This document shows, one piece after another, positions 25,267 to 34,119 of a stretch of 64,000 nucleotides of DNA. This stretch comes from Enterococcus caccae ATCC BAA-1240 (GTDB lineage: Bacteria; Bacillota; Bacilli; Lactobacillales; Enterococcaceae), in assembly GCF_000407145.1 (NCBI RefSeq), contig NZ_KE136472.1:849658-913657 (forward strand), read 5' to 3'. The position numbers and the translations under genes were made by a program. The notes under the pieces are model-generated. The model searched no databases. It saw only the letters and a program-made list of their open reading frames with translations, and was not told the origin of the DNA. Position 1 is the stretch's first letter; each line of letters opens with the position of its first letter.

Positions 25267-27567
25267 ATGGGAATTAGAAAGAAAGAAAAACTGATTCTAC
25301 TTTTATTGTTGCTAGTGTTCTTAGGGGCGCTCTTTTATCAAAAAATTCTAAAAAATTCAAACGAAATAAAAGCAAGTGGAGATATGAAAACCACTGCCAC
25401 CAATTTATTAAAACAAGAAAATTGGAATGGATACTACAACTATGGTGGAAAAACGGTGGCAATGGGCAAGCTAAAACCTGAAGATAATATAAAAGTAAAA
25501 GATGACGGTTATGGGAAGCTTATTGTGTCATATAGCAATGTTTCCTTGACTAAATCTCAAAGAGAAAAGCAGACAATCTTCGTTGAGCAAACATTCCAAA
25601 CTACTCCGAACAACTACTATGTTTTTAAAACAAGGGTGTCTGGTGGGGATATGAGTGCTGCAGGGATTGAGGCAGGTATAAAAATCGATAATAACGAAAA
25701 GCCATTAGGTCTATTTGTAATGGAAGGTAAGCCCAAAGTGGTTAATCTCTTTTTTAAGGCAAAATCTACTCAAAGTAAACTAAGCCTCTATAATTATGGC
25801 GATGTAACTCCTTATAAACTAAGTTTGGGGAATATTTCTTTTACCACCCCTAGTGTATATGACGCTACAGAGGAACTTAATGAGTTCACTGCACTGATTA
25901 ATGATTTATTTACGGATGAAACTCAAACAGCGATTAAGCTAAAGGTAACCCAAACAAGCATTGATGAGTTGCGTATAAAATTCAATGAAGTTAAAGAGGT
26001 GTTTACAACAACTGAATCCGATACTTTTGACAATAATTTGAAAAAAGCTCAAACACTGTTAGATGCTGTAAATATAAACTTGACACCGGAAAAATTGGTA
26101 ACAGATCATGAAGATCCACATAGTAATACTATCATCGGTAAAACATTTCCCAATGCTTTTCTGAATTTTTCAGGTAGTACATTAATACCTGCTGCACAGA
26201 TCGATTCACCAGTAAATGGAGACACTGGCAAATACCATATTCAAGCAGATAACCAAGGGAACTTTCGTTATGCTCTTCCCACTGGAAGTTATTTCACTTA
26301 TGGGGAAAAGATAACCATTTTAAGTACAATTCATGGTAAAGTGATTTCTAAGACAGTTTCAGTTTTAGATGAAACGCCACCAGAACAACCAAGTTTGAAT
26401 GATTTAAAAGATGCAAGTACGATATTTTCAGGTAATGCAGAAAAAAATTCGACGGTCAAAGTTTATGATAACGAAACTAATAGTTTATTTTTAGAAGGCA
26501 AAGCCAATGCAGATGATACGTATTCATTAAGTATTCCAACAACAAAACAACCTTTGGTACCCTACAAAAACTATTACGTTATAGCTACTGATGCTGCTGG
26601 GAATAGTAGTAAAAAGTCTCTGGTCCAAACTGTAGCAGATACCACTCCACCAAAAGCGGAACCAGTTAATCAAGTTATACAATTAGGAGATCCGTTACCA
26701 GATATTTCTAAGATGTACAAAGGACTTTATGATAACGCTGGAGCCGATTCGGTAGAAGTGGTCTTAACCAAACAACCTGATATCACTAAAGTAGGTGTGG
26801 CTCAAGGAGAGCTTACGTTAACTGATACGGCCAAAAATACAACAATCATTAAAGTATTGTTTTTTGTAAAAGATTCTCAAACTATCATGAATGATAACTA
26901 TATGTTTCATGTTGCGGATTTTTCAGCGTTGGCCATTGATTTTCCAGAAAAAGTAGAAGAGCGGCCAAAATTTTTATTAAAATACGCAAAGGCTGAACTT
27001 TGGGATGTCAAAACTGGAGAAAATAAAACAGATCAGATTATGATTAATCAAGGAACGATCGATAAGAAACCTGGAATATATGACATTATTTTTAGTTTTG
27101 GAACTTTTAAGAAAACAGTGACAGCAACTTTACTCGAAGGGACTATAGGCTTTAGTCATGTAGATTCGAACATTTCATTTGGTGAGCAAACAATTAATTC
27201 GAAAAAACAATTTGTTTCAACTCAAGATTCCTTAAACCTAATAATTGAAGATACGCGGTATGTAATGGGAAATTGGCGGATTGTTACGAAATTAAGCCAG
27301 CCGTTACAAACGAATCAAGGAAATCAAACGGCGAGTACGTTAGTTCTTCAAACAACTGATGCTGCTGGCAATCAAATAAGAAAACGCTTGAGTGATAAAA
27401 AAACTACTGAATTTTATTACAATAAAAATGCGGTAAATGGTCAACTGTCATTTATGCTAGGAAAATCAGAACAACAACAAATTTTATTGAATGTTTTACC
27501 AGGTACAGTACTTGCAAATAAAGAATACTCATCTAGTATTATGTGGATAATAGAAAATGCACCATAA
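25267..27567 (+). CDS. large modular WxL-like surface protein, divergent fourth copy
   Basis: 766 residues with the same plan as copies A-C: a strongly hydrophobic leader (about 8-24), a unique region (about 35-215), a helical segment (LFTDETQTAIKLKVTQTSID), Ig-like modules (ATDAAGNSSKKS near their end) and a WxL-type C-terminus. Both Trp motifs are altered: W670 is in W-R-I, and the last is W760 in W-I-I, followed by ENAP. Sequence identity to A-C is moderate throughout, so it is an old duplicate. The start is uncertain: AGGAGG (25259-25264) ends only two bases before ATG 25267, while an ATT at 25273 would have normal spacing. No LPXTG, small WxL or DUF916 gene adjoins it, but a Mga-like gene converges on it. 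Confidence 0.8.
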   Translation: MGIRKKEKLILLLLLLVFLGALFYQKILKNSNEIKASGDMKTTATNLLKQENWNGYYNYGGKTVAMGKLKPEDNIKVKDDGYGKLIVSYSNVSLTKSQREKQTIFVEQTFQTTPNNYYVFKTRVSGGDMSAAGIEAGIKIDNNEKPLGLFVMEGKPKVVNLFFKAKSTQSKLSLYNYGDVTPYKLSLGNISFTTPSVYDATEELNEFTALINDLFTDETQTAIKLKVTQTSIDELRIKFNEVKEVFTTTESDTFDNNLKKAQTLLDAVNINLTPEKLVTDHEDPHSNTIIGKTFPNAFLNFSGSTLIPAAQIDSPVNGDTGKYHIQADNQGNFRYALPTGSYFTYGEKITILSTIHGKVISKTVSVLDETPPEQPSLNDLKDASTIFSGNAEKNSTVKVYDNETNSLFLEGKANADDTYSLSIPTTKQPLVPYKNYYVIATDAAGNSSKKSLVQTVADTTPPKAEPVNQVIQLGDPLPDISKMYKGLYDNAGADSVEVVLTKQPDITKVGVAQGELTLTDTAKNTTIIKVLFFVKDSQTIMNDNYMFHVADFSALAIDFPEKVEERPKFLLKYAKAELWDVKTGENKTDQIMINQGTIDKKPGIYDIIFSFGTFKKTVTATLLEGTIGFSHVDSNISFGEQTINSKKQFVSTQDSLNLIIEDTRYVMGNWRIVTKLSQPLQTNQGNQTASTLVLQTTDAAGNQIRKRLSDKKTTEFYYNKNAVNGQLSFMLGKSEQQQILLNVLPGTVLANKEYSSSIMWIIENAP

Positions 27568-27632
27568 CAGTATGATTTAATAAAATTGTCTTTATTTTCA
27601 CTAATAATAATGAAGTCGCATTAAAAATAAAG

Positions 27633-27676
27633 GAGCCAGTAACAAAAAACTGATTTTCAGTTTTTGTTACTGGCTC
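27633..27676. terminator. terminator between the converging WxL and Mga-like genes
   Basis: GAGCCAGTAACAAAAAACTGA pairs with TCAGTTTTTGTTACTGGCTC with one bulged base. The left flank gives a U-rich tail on the minus strand; the right flank is weaker. Confidence 0.75.
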
Positions 27677-27750
27677 AAAATTTATATAAACAGTTTGTTT
27701 TTCGGAGTGTATTCCTGTGTTATCTCGTTTTTCTCTGTTAGAGGTAAGGG

Positions 27751-29223
27751 CTAATAAAAGGTTGATTTAGCTTTAAAAAATAAAGTTTGAATACAAGTGA
27801 ATAGTTCATGCCAAGTTTGTTCATTATAAACATCTGAAATGTAAAAAAATTTCTGTTTATTTTTTTTTTCACGATCTTCGAAGCAGTCAATGATTACAAG
27901 ATCGGCTTTTTCTAAGCAATCAGTATAGTGAATAGCTCTTGGATTGAAAAGCATGTGTAATTTATTTTCTATATAAACTGACCCAAGAGAGTTTCTAGAA
28001 TACTTTATATAAATAGATAAAGTAGGACATAAGAAAGTTTCTGTTAAAATGGTTAACAAGATACAGATGCCAAAATCAGAATGAGTAGGTAAGGGGAAAT
28101 CTGGGTTTTTCTCTCGAAATTTCTTATAAAAGTGATTAACTTTTGGATTATCTTTAATAGAAAGTTTTGTCTCCATATTTTCTATAAATGCCGTTCTAAA
28201 AAACTGTATAGGGCTAATTGAAAAATACGTTGCTTGAATCATACCAATCAATAAAGAATAAAAGAGAGTTGTTTTTTGCTCTTTATTCATAGAAAAATCC
28301 TTATAAAAATATTTTTCATATTCTTCAATTAGTAAGTCGCAGGCGCTGATTAGAGGCAAGCTTCTAGGAAATGAATCATAGAGTCTATATTTATCCTGTA
28401 GCGTATCAATTTCAGAAATATAACATCTTGCCAGTAAATTAAAAAATAAAATCTCATCTTCAGTGGCCAAAAATGGTTCTACAAGTTTTGAAATAGCGTT
28501 AGTAGTTGCAAAATGCTTTGATAACTCTTTGATTTTTTTTGGTAAACGAATGGGATGATCATCTTGTCTAACCATAAAAAGACCAACCATGAACTCCAAA
28601 CGTTTGATTACTGAGTCGGAATAATTCTTTTGTAATACGCCAAAGTCAACATTTTCCGAAAAGTATTTCATATTCTGAAAATCATATGGCCAAGCAATCC
28701 CACGATAAACACTCCAAAAAAAATAAAAATTGAGCATACGGATATATTTTTCTTTTCCTTCAAAATTAGTAGTAGGATGGAAAACTATTTTTAAAGGATA
28801 TCTTTCTAGTTCAATATTTAAAATGTTAATATTTTTATAAAGGTGAGGAGGACTTATATATAATTTTTCAGCTAAATCTTCTACAGAATTATAATGGTTT
28901 AAAAGGAGTTCTAAAAAAATTTTAAATTGTAAGGATTCTTCAAAGTAACTAAGTCGTAACTGAATAATTAGATAATCCATGTCGTGGGCTGAATGATTTC
29001 GAATCACATAACCACCAACATTTCGTATTAATAGTATATGTTTGAGGGTTTTGTTATTCTTAATATCTATTGATAATTCTTGAAAATATCGTTTTAAGGT
29101 ACTGATAGAGACACCAAGAAAATTTTGTAAATAGGAGAAAGATATTTCTTCATTCTCTCTATATAATAATTCTGTAAAAAGTTGGATTTTTTTTTTACTT
29201 TTTTCATTTAATAAAATCTCCAT
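27751..29223 (-). CDS. Mga-like transcriptional regulator, second paralogue
   Basis: 490 residues, the same length as the regulator at 2864. Both start MEIL/MEFF then LN-KSKKK, have the N-terminal winged helix (FSYLQNFLGVSISTLKRYFQ), and share the C-terminal EIIB-like region (IYIKYSRNSLGSVYIENKL, then ADLVIIDCFED). ATG 29223 is chosen over an upstream start at 29298 because AGGAGTG precedes it and it aligns with the paralogue. It converges on the fourth large WxL gene, unlike its twin, which diverges from the array. I infer that each WxL locus has its own Mga-type activator; the target genes are not proven by the sequence. Confidence 0.8.
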   Translation of the reverse strand: MEILLNEKSKKKIQLFTELLYRENEEISFSYLQNFLGVSISTLKRYFQELSIDIKNNKTLKHILLIRNVGGYVIRNHSAHDMDYLIIQLRLSYFEESLQFKIFLELLLNHYNSVEDLAEKLYISPPHLYKNINILNIELERYPLKIVFHPTTNFEGKEKYIRMLNFYFFWSVYRGIAWPYDFQNMKYFSENVDFGVLQKNYSDSVIKRLEFMVGLFMVRQDDHPIRLPKKIKELSKHFATTNAISKLVEPFLATEDEILFFNLLARCYISEIDTLQDKYRLYDSFPRSLPLISACDLLIEEYEKYFYKDFSMNKEQKTTLFYSLLIGMIQATYFSISPIQFFRTAFIENMETKLSIKDNPKVNHFYKKFREKNPDFPLPTHSDFGICILLTILTETFLCPTLSIYIKYSRNSLGSVYIENKLHMLFNPRAIHYTDCLEKADLVIIDCFEDREKKNKQKFFYISDVYNEQTWHELFTCIQTLFFKAKSTFY

Positions 29224-29351
29224 GTCATCACTCCTGTTACCTTTTTCCAAATTATAGAAATAGAATGATTTAAAGTCAAATTTTATGGGTGCTATCACAT
29301 ATAACAGTGGTTATTTATTTTTTTAATACAAAATATATATTTAAAAAAAAT

Positions 29352-29394
29352 AAGCGTTTGAGAAATAATTAAAGGAATTATTTCTCAAACGCTT
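29352..29394 (-). terminator. strong terminator of the small membrane-protein gene
   Basis: A perfect 19-bp stem (29352-29370 with 29376-29394). Read leftward it is followed by a U-run, as expected for the gene ending at 29472. Confidence 0.85.
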
Positions 29395-29471
29395 TAAAAT
29401 CAAAATCACGATGGATAAACGTAGCATTTTTATTCTTGATACTAGGTCGGTTCGTGCTCTCTTTTTGCTTT

Positions 29472-29804
29472 TTACTCAAACTTATTGTCTTTAGGATAAG
29501 GTAAAACATGAAGTGAGTCATCAACTTCATCAATGTCCACATCCTGTTGGGGATCATTTCTAGATGACTGTTGTCTAAAGTCAGTTTCTTGATTTATTTT
29601 AAATGAAGTTGAATGCTGTGAACGCCGAGATAACTCATTGTCATTTTGAGCTAGCAATTGTTTTGCAGCTTCTTGTGCCTGGTGCACATTTTTATGGCGT
29701 GAATGTTGTTTATTTCCTCCAGTAAAAGTCAAGTAAATAATAGCAACAATCATGATAATCGTTAGTATAATTAAGCCTATAAACATACCGAATGTTATGA
29801 ACAT
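29472..29804 (-). CDS. small membrane-anchored hypothetical protein
   Basis: 110 residues, no recognised family. Residues 3-27 (FGMFIGLIILTIIMIVAIIYL) form one transmembrane helix. The rest is a highly polar, probably disordered tail, rich in His, Gln, Arg and Ser in the middle and Asp/Glu near the end (DVDIDEVDD). A GGGAGG site precedes the ATG, and a strong terminator follows, so this is a real single-gene unit. The layout resembles small single-pass proteins that act in envelope complexes, but nothing assigns a partner. Confidence 0.65.
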   Translation of the reverse strand: MFITFGMFIGLIILTIIMIVAIIYLTFTGGNKQHSRHKNVHQAQEAAKQLLAQNDNELSRRSQHSTSFKINQETDFRQQSSRNDPQQDVDIDEVDDSLHVLPYPKDNKFE

Positions 29805-30294
29805 GATAAATAACCTCCCTTACAACTCATACTCTTTTACAGTTTATCAAATGTTTCTTGTCCAGTCATCTATTTTTCTTTATTATTTCTACTCAATCGT
29901 TAGAATCTGTCAAAAGTTATTGGCTAGTTTGAAAAGTAGTATCATTTGTTCAAAAAGATGGTAACGACGTTCTCTTTTTTGTTAAGCTAGTTTAATAAAA
30001 TATTCACTAGCTAAAGGGTTACCTTATATTTTCTTTTTTTATTTCGTGGTGTCAATTTCCTAATGAAGTATGCGAAAAAGCATAAGGAAATGAATTGATA
30101 AATAGAAGAAATACTGATAAAATTATCGTTGTACAATAAACATTACAAAATGATTTTGATTCTAAGTTGTATGATAATGGTCTTGTGGTTGTCTGTTACT
30201 TTTTGTAAAAGTGAATATATAAGCCAACGTTATTTTTGACTGTATAGATGACTAATTCTCCCTTTTCGTACAACTTTTACGAGGAGGGCTTTTT
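29805..30294. other. divergent intergenic region upstream of lutABC
   Basis: 490 AT-rich bases between the small membrane-protein gene and lutA. Promoters for both must lie here. I found no -35/-10 pair with good spacing and no cre-like site. No credible gene is seen. The lutA ribosome-binding site GAGGAGGG (30281-30288) is very strong, which fits the TTG start. Confidence 0.5.
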
Positions 30295-31056
30295 TTGAAA
30301 GTAAGTATTTTTTCTACATGTGTTGTTGATTTGCTTTTTCCGAATGTAGGGCAAGCAATGGTGGAGGTTTTGGAACGTTTAGGTTGTGAGACATCTTTCC
30401 CAGATAATCAAACCTGCTGTGGACAGCCAACCTATAATAGTGGCTATGTTGAAGAGAGCTATGCTACATTGAAAAATCAAATCGACTGTTTTGAAGAGGC
30501 AGAATACGTAGTCGGGCCGGCTGGCTCATGTGTGGGGATGTTAAGAGAATATCAACATTTTTTAAAGAACGATCCCGTTTATGGACCGAAAGCTGAAGCT
30601 TTAGCGGCTAAATCATTTGAATTTAGTCAATTTTTGTATCGCGTTTTAGGTGTTACGGATGTTGGAGCGACGCTAAAAGCTAAAGCGACCTATCACCGTT
30701 CATGCCATATGACAAGAATTTTAAAAGAGCGAGAGGCGCCGTTTATCTTGTTAGATCATGTGGCTGGGTTAGAGATGATTCCATTAAATCATATTGAAAA
30801 CTGTTGTGGATTCGGTGGTACTTTTTCAGTAAAAATGCCTGAGATATCTGAACAAATGGTTACAGAAAAAATGAACGATGTACTGGATACAGAGGCTGAA
30901 GTTCTAATTAGTGCAGATATGGGCTGCCTAATGAATATTGGTGGGAAATTCAATCGAGAAGGTAAGCCAATCAAAATCATGCACATCGCAGAAGTTTTAA
31001 ACCAACAAGTAGATAAGAAACGGATGGATCAACCCAAAATAATGACAGTCATCTAG
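30295..31056 (+). CDS. lutA: L-lactate oxidation iron-sulfur protein LutA
   Basis: 253 residues. It contains the two cysteine-rich CCG repeats of the LutA/YkgE/heterodisulfide-reductase family: CCGQPTYNSG near 41-50 and CCGFGGTFSV near 166-175, with GSC and SCH cysteines between. LutABC oxidises L-lactate to pyruvate with a membrane electron acceptor. The start is TTG, seven bases after AGGAGG; there is no ATG alternative. lutB follows after 11 bases, and the three genes form an operon. No LutR-type regulator is adjacent. Confidence 0.93.
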   Translation: MKVSIFSTCVVDLLFPNVGQAMVEVLERLGCETSFPDNQTCCGQPTYNSGYVEESYATLKNQIDCFEEAEYVVGPAGSCVGMLREYQHFLKNDPVYGPKAEALAAKSFEFSQFLYRVLGVTDVGATLKAKATYHRSCHMTRILKEREAPFILLDHVAGLEMIPLNHIENCCGFGGTFSVKMPEISEQMVTEKMNDVLDTEAEVLISADMGCLMNIGGKFNREGKPIKIMHIAEVLNQQVDKKRMDQPKIMTVI

Positions 31057-31067
31057 GAGGAAATAAT

Positions 31068-32540
31068 GTGGGATTAACGACTAGTACGAAAACTTTCAAA
31101 GAACGATTAGAAGACAGCAAAAAAGATGGTTTTATGCAGAAAGCTGTTGCAAAAGCCCAAGATGATCAGTGGGTCAAACGAGAAGGAGCCAGAGATGAGC
31201 TTGGGCATTGGGAACAATGGCGAGAGCTAGGGGAACAAATTAGACAGCATACGATTTCTTATTTACCAGATTACTTGGAACAATTTAGTGATAAAGTAGC
31301 GGAACAAGGAGGCAAAGTCTTTTTTGCTCAGACTGCAGAAGAGGCCACTGAATACGTAAAACAAGTAGTTATAGAAAAAAAGGCCAAAAAAGTGGTTAAA
31401 TCAAAATCCATGGTGACTACCGAAGTTGATATTGATCCGATGTTATTGAACTTAGATGGCGTTAGTGTTATGGAGACTGATTTAGCTGAATTTATTTTAC
31501 AAATGGATGATTGGGACGAACCATCTCATATTGTTTTTCCTAGTATTCATAAAAATCGTGAACAAATTCGTCAAGTTTTTGCAGAAAAGTTAGGGTATCA
31601 AGGAGATAATGATCCAGTCAATTTAGCGCGGTGCGCCAGAGAGGTTATGCGGAAGTTTTTCTTAGAGGCTGAAGTTGGCATTACAGGCTGTAATTTTGCG
31701 ATTGCGGACAGTGGTGTTATCAATTTAAATACAAACGAAGGAAATGCGGATTTAACTATTAGTATTCCGAAAACACAGATTGTTTTGATGGGAATGGAAC
31801 GGATCGTTCCTAGTATAAAAGAAGCAGAAGTACTGGATAATTTATTGGCAAGAAGTGCGGTCGGACAAAGTCTGACAACTTATGTGACCTTTGCTGGCAT
31901 CAAAAATGAGGATGAGTCAGATGGTCCAGAAGAGTTTCATGTTGTGATTTTAGATAATGGCCGCTCCAATGCTTTGGGAACAGCCTTTGAACCTGTCTTG
32001 CAATGTATTCGCTGTGGTTCTTGTTTAAATGTTTGTCCAGTTTATCGTCATATCGGTGGTCATGGGTATGGCTCGATTTATCCGGGCCCAATCGGCGCAG
32101 TTTTATCGCCAGTATTAGGTGGTTACAAACAATTCGGTGAGTTGCCGTATGCGTCTAGTCTTTGTGGTGCTTGTACAGATACTTGTCCAGTGAAGATCCC
32201 GCTACACGAATTATTGATAGAACATCGGCGAGTAATGACAAATGAATTGAATATGCAACATGGCTTTGATGATTTTCAAATGCGTGTTGTAGGAAAGGCA
32301 ACTGCAACCCCAAGTTTATTTAAAATGGCTATGAAAATCGATCATGTTGGATTGGCTCCCTTAAGTAAGAAGAAAGAGATCACGGTAGAGAATATGTTCC
32401 AATATGGCGGGTATATAGCTAAAGGACCGGGTCTTGTCAAAGGTTGGACTGATGTTCGAGATTTGCCTCGCCCTCCAAAGAGTTCAGAAAATTTTAGAAG
32501 CTGGTATAAAAAACATAAAGCAGGTGAAAAAAATGACTAA
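31068..32540 (+). CDS. lutB: L-lactate oxidation iron-sulfur protein LutB
   Basis: 490 residues. It has an N-terminal LUD domain (about 60-290, with GCNFAIADSGVINLNTNEG) and a ferredoxin-like pair of 4Fe-4S motifs, CIRCGSCLNVCP (about 312-323) and CGACTDTCP (about 365-373). It acts with LutA and LutC in L-lactate oxidation. The start is GTG at 31068. An ATG two bases earlier (31066) is out of frame and would give only three codons, so the initiator is GTG behind AGGAGG. The 3' end overlaps the start of lutC by eight bases, indicating translational coupling. Confidence 0.93.
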   Translation: MGLTTSTKTFKERLEDSKKDGFMQKAVAKAQDDQWVKREGARDELGHWEQWRELGEQIRQHTISYLPDYLEQFSDKVAEQGGKVFFAQTAEEATEYVKQVVIEKKAKKVVKSKSMVTTEVDIDPMLLNLDGVSVMETDLAEFILQMDDWDEPSHIVFPSIHKNREQIRQVFAEKLGYQGDNDPVNLARCAREVMRKFFLEAEVGITGCNFAIADSGVINLNTNEGNADLTISIPKTQIVLMGMERIVPSIKEAEVLDNLLARSAVGQSLTTYVTFAGIKNEDESDGPEEFHVVILDNGRSNALGTAFEPVLQCIRCGSCLNVCPVYRHIGGHGYGSIYPGPIGAVLSPVLGGYKQFGELPYASSLCGACTDTCPVKIPLHELLIEHRRVMTNELNMQHGFDDFQMRVVGKATATPSLFKMAMKIDHVGLAPLSKKKEITVENMFQYGGYIAKGPGLVKGWTDVRDLPRPPKSSENFRSWYKKHKAGEKND

Positions 32541-33264
32541 TGCCAATATCCAAAATAGAGATGCTTTTCTAAGTCATTTAACTGATAAATTAGGGACTAA
32601 AGGGCAAAAGGCCACGGATCATCCCTTTCATCCAATGAATAATTTGCCTGAAAAGACACTTTCTGATAAATCATCTGACGAGTTGCTAGAGATTGCAAAG
32701 AAGCGAGTAGAAAAAATTAATACTAAATTAGTAGAGACCACAAAAAGGCAATTAAAAGGGACAATCGATCAGTTGATCAAGGAGGTTGGGCAAGGAAACA
32801 TTTTATTGCCGATTGATGAACGGTTTACAGAATATGGATTAACTGAGTTTACTCCAGAGCATTATACAAAAGAAACAGGGATACAATTAATGTTTTGGAA
32901 AAAAGGGGCAGAACATCGAGAAACAAATATTTCAAATGCGGCAAATGCGAATATTGCTATAGCATTTGCTGAATTTCTTTTAGCTGAATCTGGTTCGATA
33001 GTTGTTGAAACCAACGCCGGTCAAGGTCGGTCTTTACATTTTTTACCTCAGTACTATATCTCAATTATTCCTATGAGTAAAATCGTACCACGATCCACAC
33101 AAGCTGCTGCATATTATGAAGAGAAGTTGAAAAAAGGGGAAAAAACTGGATCTGCGATTCATTTTATTTCAGGACCTTCCAATTCTGGTGATATTGAAAT
33201 GCAATTGGTTGTTGGCTTACATGGACCGTTGGCTGTTTATTATGTTGTTGTAAAAGATATGTAA
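32533..33264 (+). CDS. lutC: L-lactate oxidation protein LutC
   Basis: 243 residues forming a single LUD domain with the hallmark segments SGSIVVETNAGQGR and LHFLPQYYISII. The C-terminal SGPSNSGDIEMQLVVGLHGP matches the LutC family. It completes the lactate-oxidation complex and has no iron-sulfur motifs of its own. ATG 32533 overlaps the end of lutB by eight bases, so translation is probably coupled; an in-frame ATG at 32434 lies inside lutB and is not needed. No clear terminator follows. Confidence 0.92.
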   Translation: MTNANIQNRDAFLSHLTDKLGTKGQKATDHPFHPMNNLPEKTLSDKSSDELLEIAKKRVEKINTKLVETTKRQLKGTIDQLIKEVGQGNILLPIDERFTEYGLTEFTPEHYTKETGIQLMFWKKGAEHRETNISNAANANIAIAFAEFLLAESGSIVVETNAGQGRSLHFLPQYYISIIPMSKIVPRSTQAAAYYEEKLKKGEKTGSAIHFISGPSNSGDIEMQLVVGLHGPLAVYYVVVKDM

Positions 33265-33449
33265 GAGCCTGGATCAACTATCAAGTCGTTCACTTTTCAT
33301 GGAACTCTTGACATTTCATTCCTTTAAGAGTAAGTTGACCGCCTAATTATTAAGAAATATACTAAAAGTTTGCTCAAACAAGAAAGAAATCTGTAGGAAT
33401 TTGGTTGTTTGTGGTAAACTATAGAAAGCAAGTTTTTGGAGGAATGAAT

Positions 33450-33989
33450 TTGAAATCGAAAGAGTTATTCAATACTATATTATTTTTTATTGGTTTAGCA
33501 GCGCTGTTATTTTTATTAAGACAGTTTGTCTTTACCCCCGTTGTAGTCAAAGGACATTCAATGGATCCAACATTAGCAGATGGCGAACGCGTAATTGCCT
33601 TAAAAAATACAGAAATCAAACGCTTTGATATTGTAACGTTTCCTGCGCCTGATGAACCTAAAAAAAGTTACATCAAACGCGTGATAGGCTTGCCTGGAGA
33701 TACTGTTGAGTATAAAGGAGACGTTCTGTATATTAACGGTAAAGAAGTAAAAGAACCATATTTAGATGAATTTAAAAGTGAAGTTACAGATGGTTCACCA
33801 TTGACACTTGATTTTACTTTAAGTGAAGTAACTGGTGAGAAAAAAGTACCTGAAGGGGAATATTTTGTGATGGGTGATAATCGCAGAAACTCCAAAGATG
33901 GGCGAATGATCGGTTTTATCAATAAGAAGGATATATCTGGTGATGTTAAATTTGTCTTATGGCCGCTAAATCGTTTTGGAACAATTTAA
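33450..33989 (+). CDS. lepB: signal peptidase I
   Basis: About 179 residues. An N-terminal transmembrane segment (about 8-25) is followed by the catalytic serine region VVVKGHSMDPTL. The catalytic lysine region is SYIKRVIGLPGDTVEYKGD, and box E is MGDNRRNSKDGRMIG. It removes signal peptides from exported proteins on the outer face of the membrane, including those of the WxL and LPXTG proteins in this window. The start is ambiguous: TTG 33450 has GGAGG at seven bases, whereas ATG 33444 would sit only one base from that site. I prefer TTG. It is monocistronic, with a terminator downstream. Confidence 0.92.
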   Translation: MKSKELFNTILFFIGLAALLFLLRQFVFTPVVVKGHSMDPTLADGERVIALKNTEIKRFDIVTFPAPDEPKKSYIKRVIGLPGDTVEYKGDVLYINGKEVKEPYLDEFKSEVTDGSPLTLDFTLSEVTGEKKVPEGEYFVMGDNRRNSKDGRMIGFINKKDISGDVKFVLWPLNRFGTI

Positions 33990-34008
33990 CCATCTATCAT
34001 AACTTACA

Positions 34009-34042
34009 AGAAAGCTCTCTTTTTATTAAGGGGCTTTTTTTG
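34009..34042 (+). terminator. terminator of the signal peptidase gene
   Basis: AAAGCTC pairs with GGGCTTT (one G-U pair) and is followed by a T-run. Confidence 0.65.
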
Positions 34043-34119
34043 TTAGAGGATGAAAGCCATATTCGGACTTGATTTATGATAAACTAGGAGCATGAGAGAT
34101 TGACAAAGGATGTGAAGAA

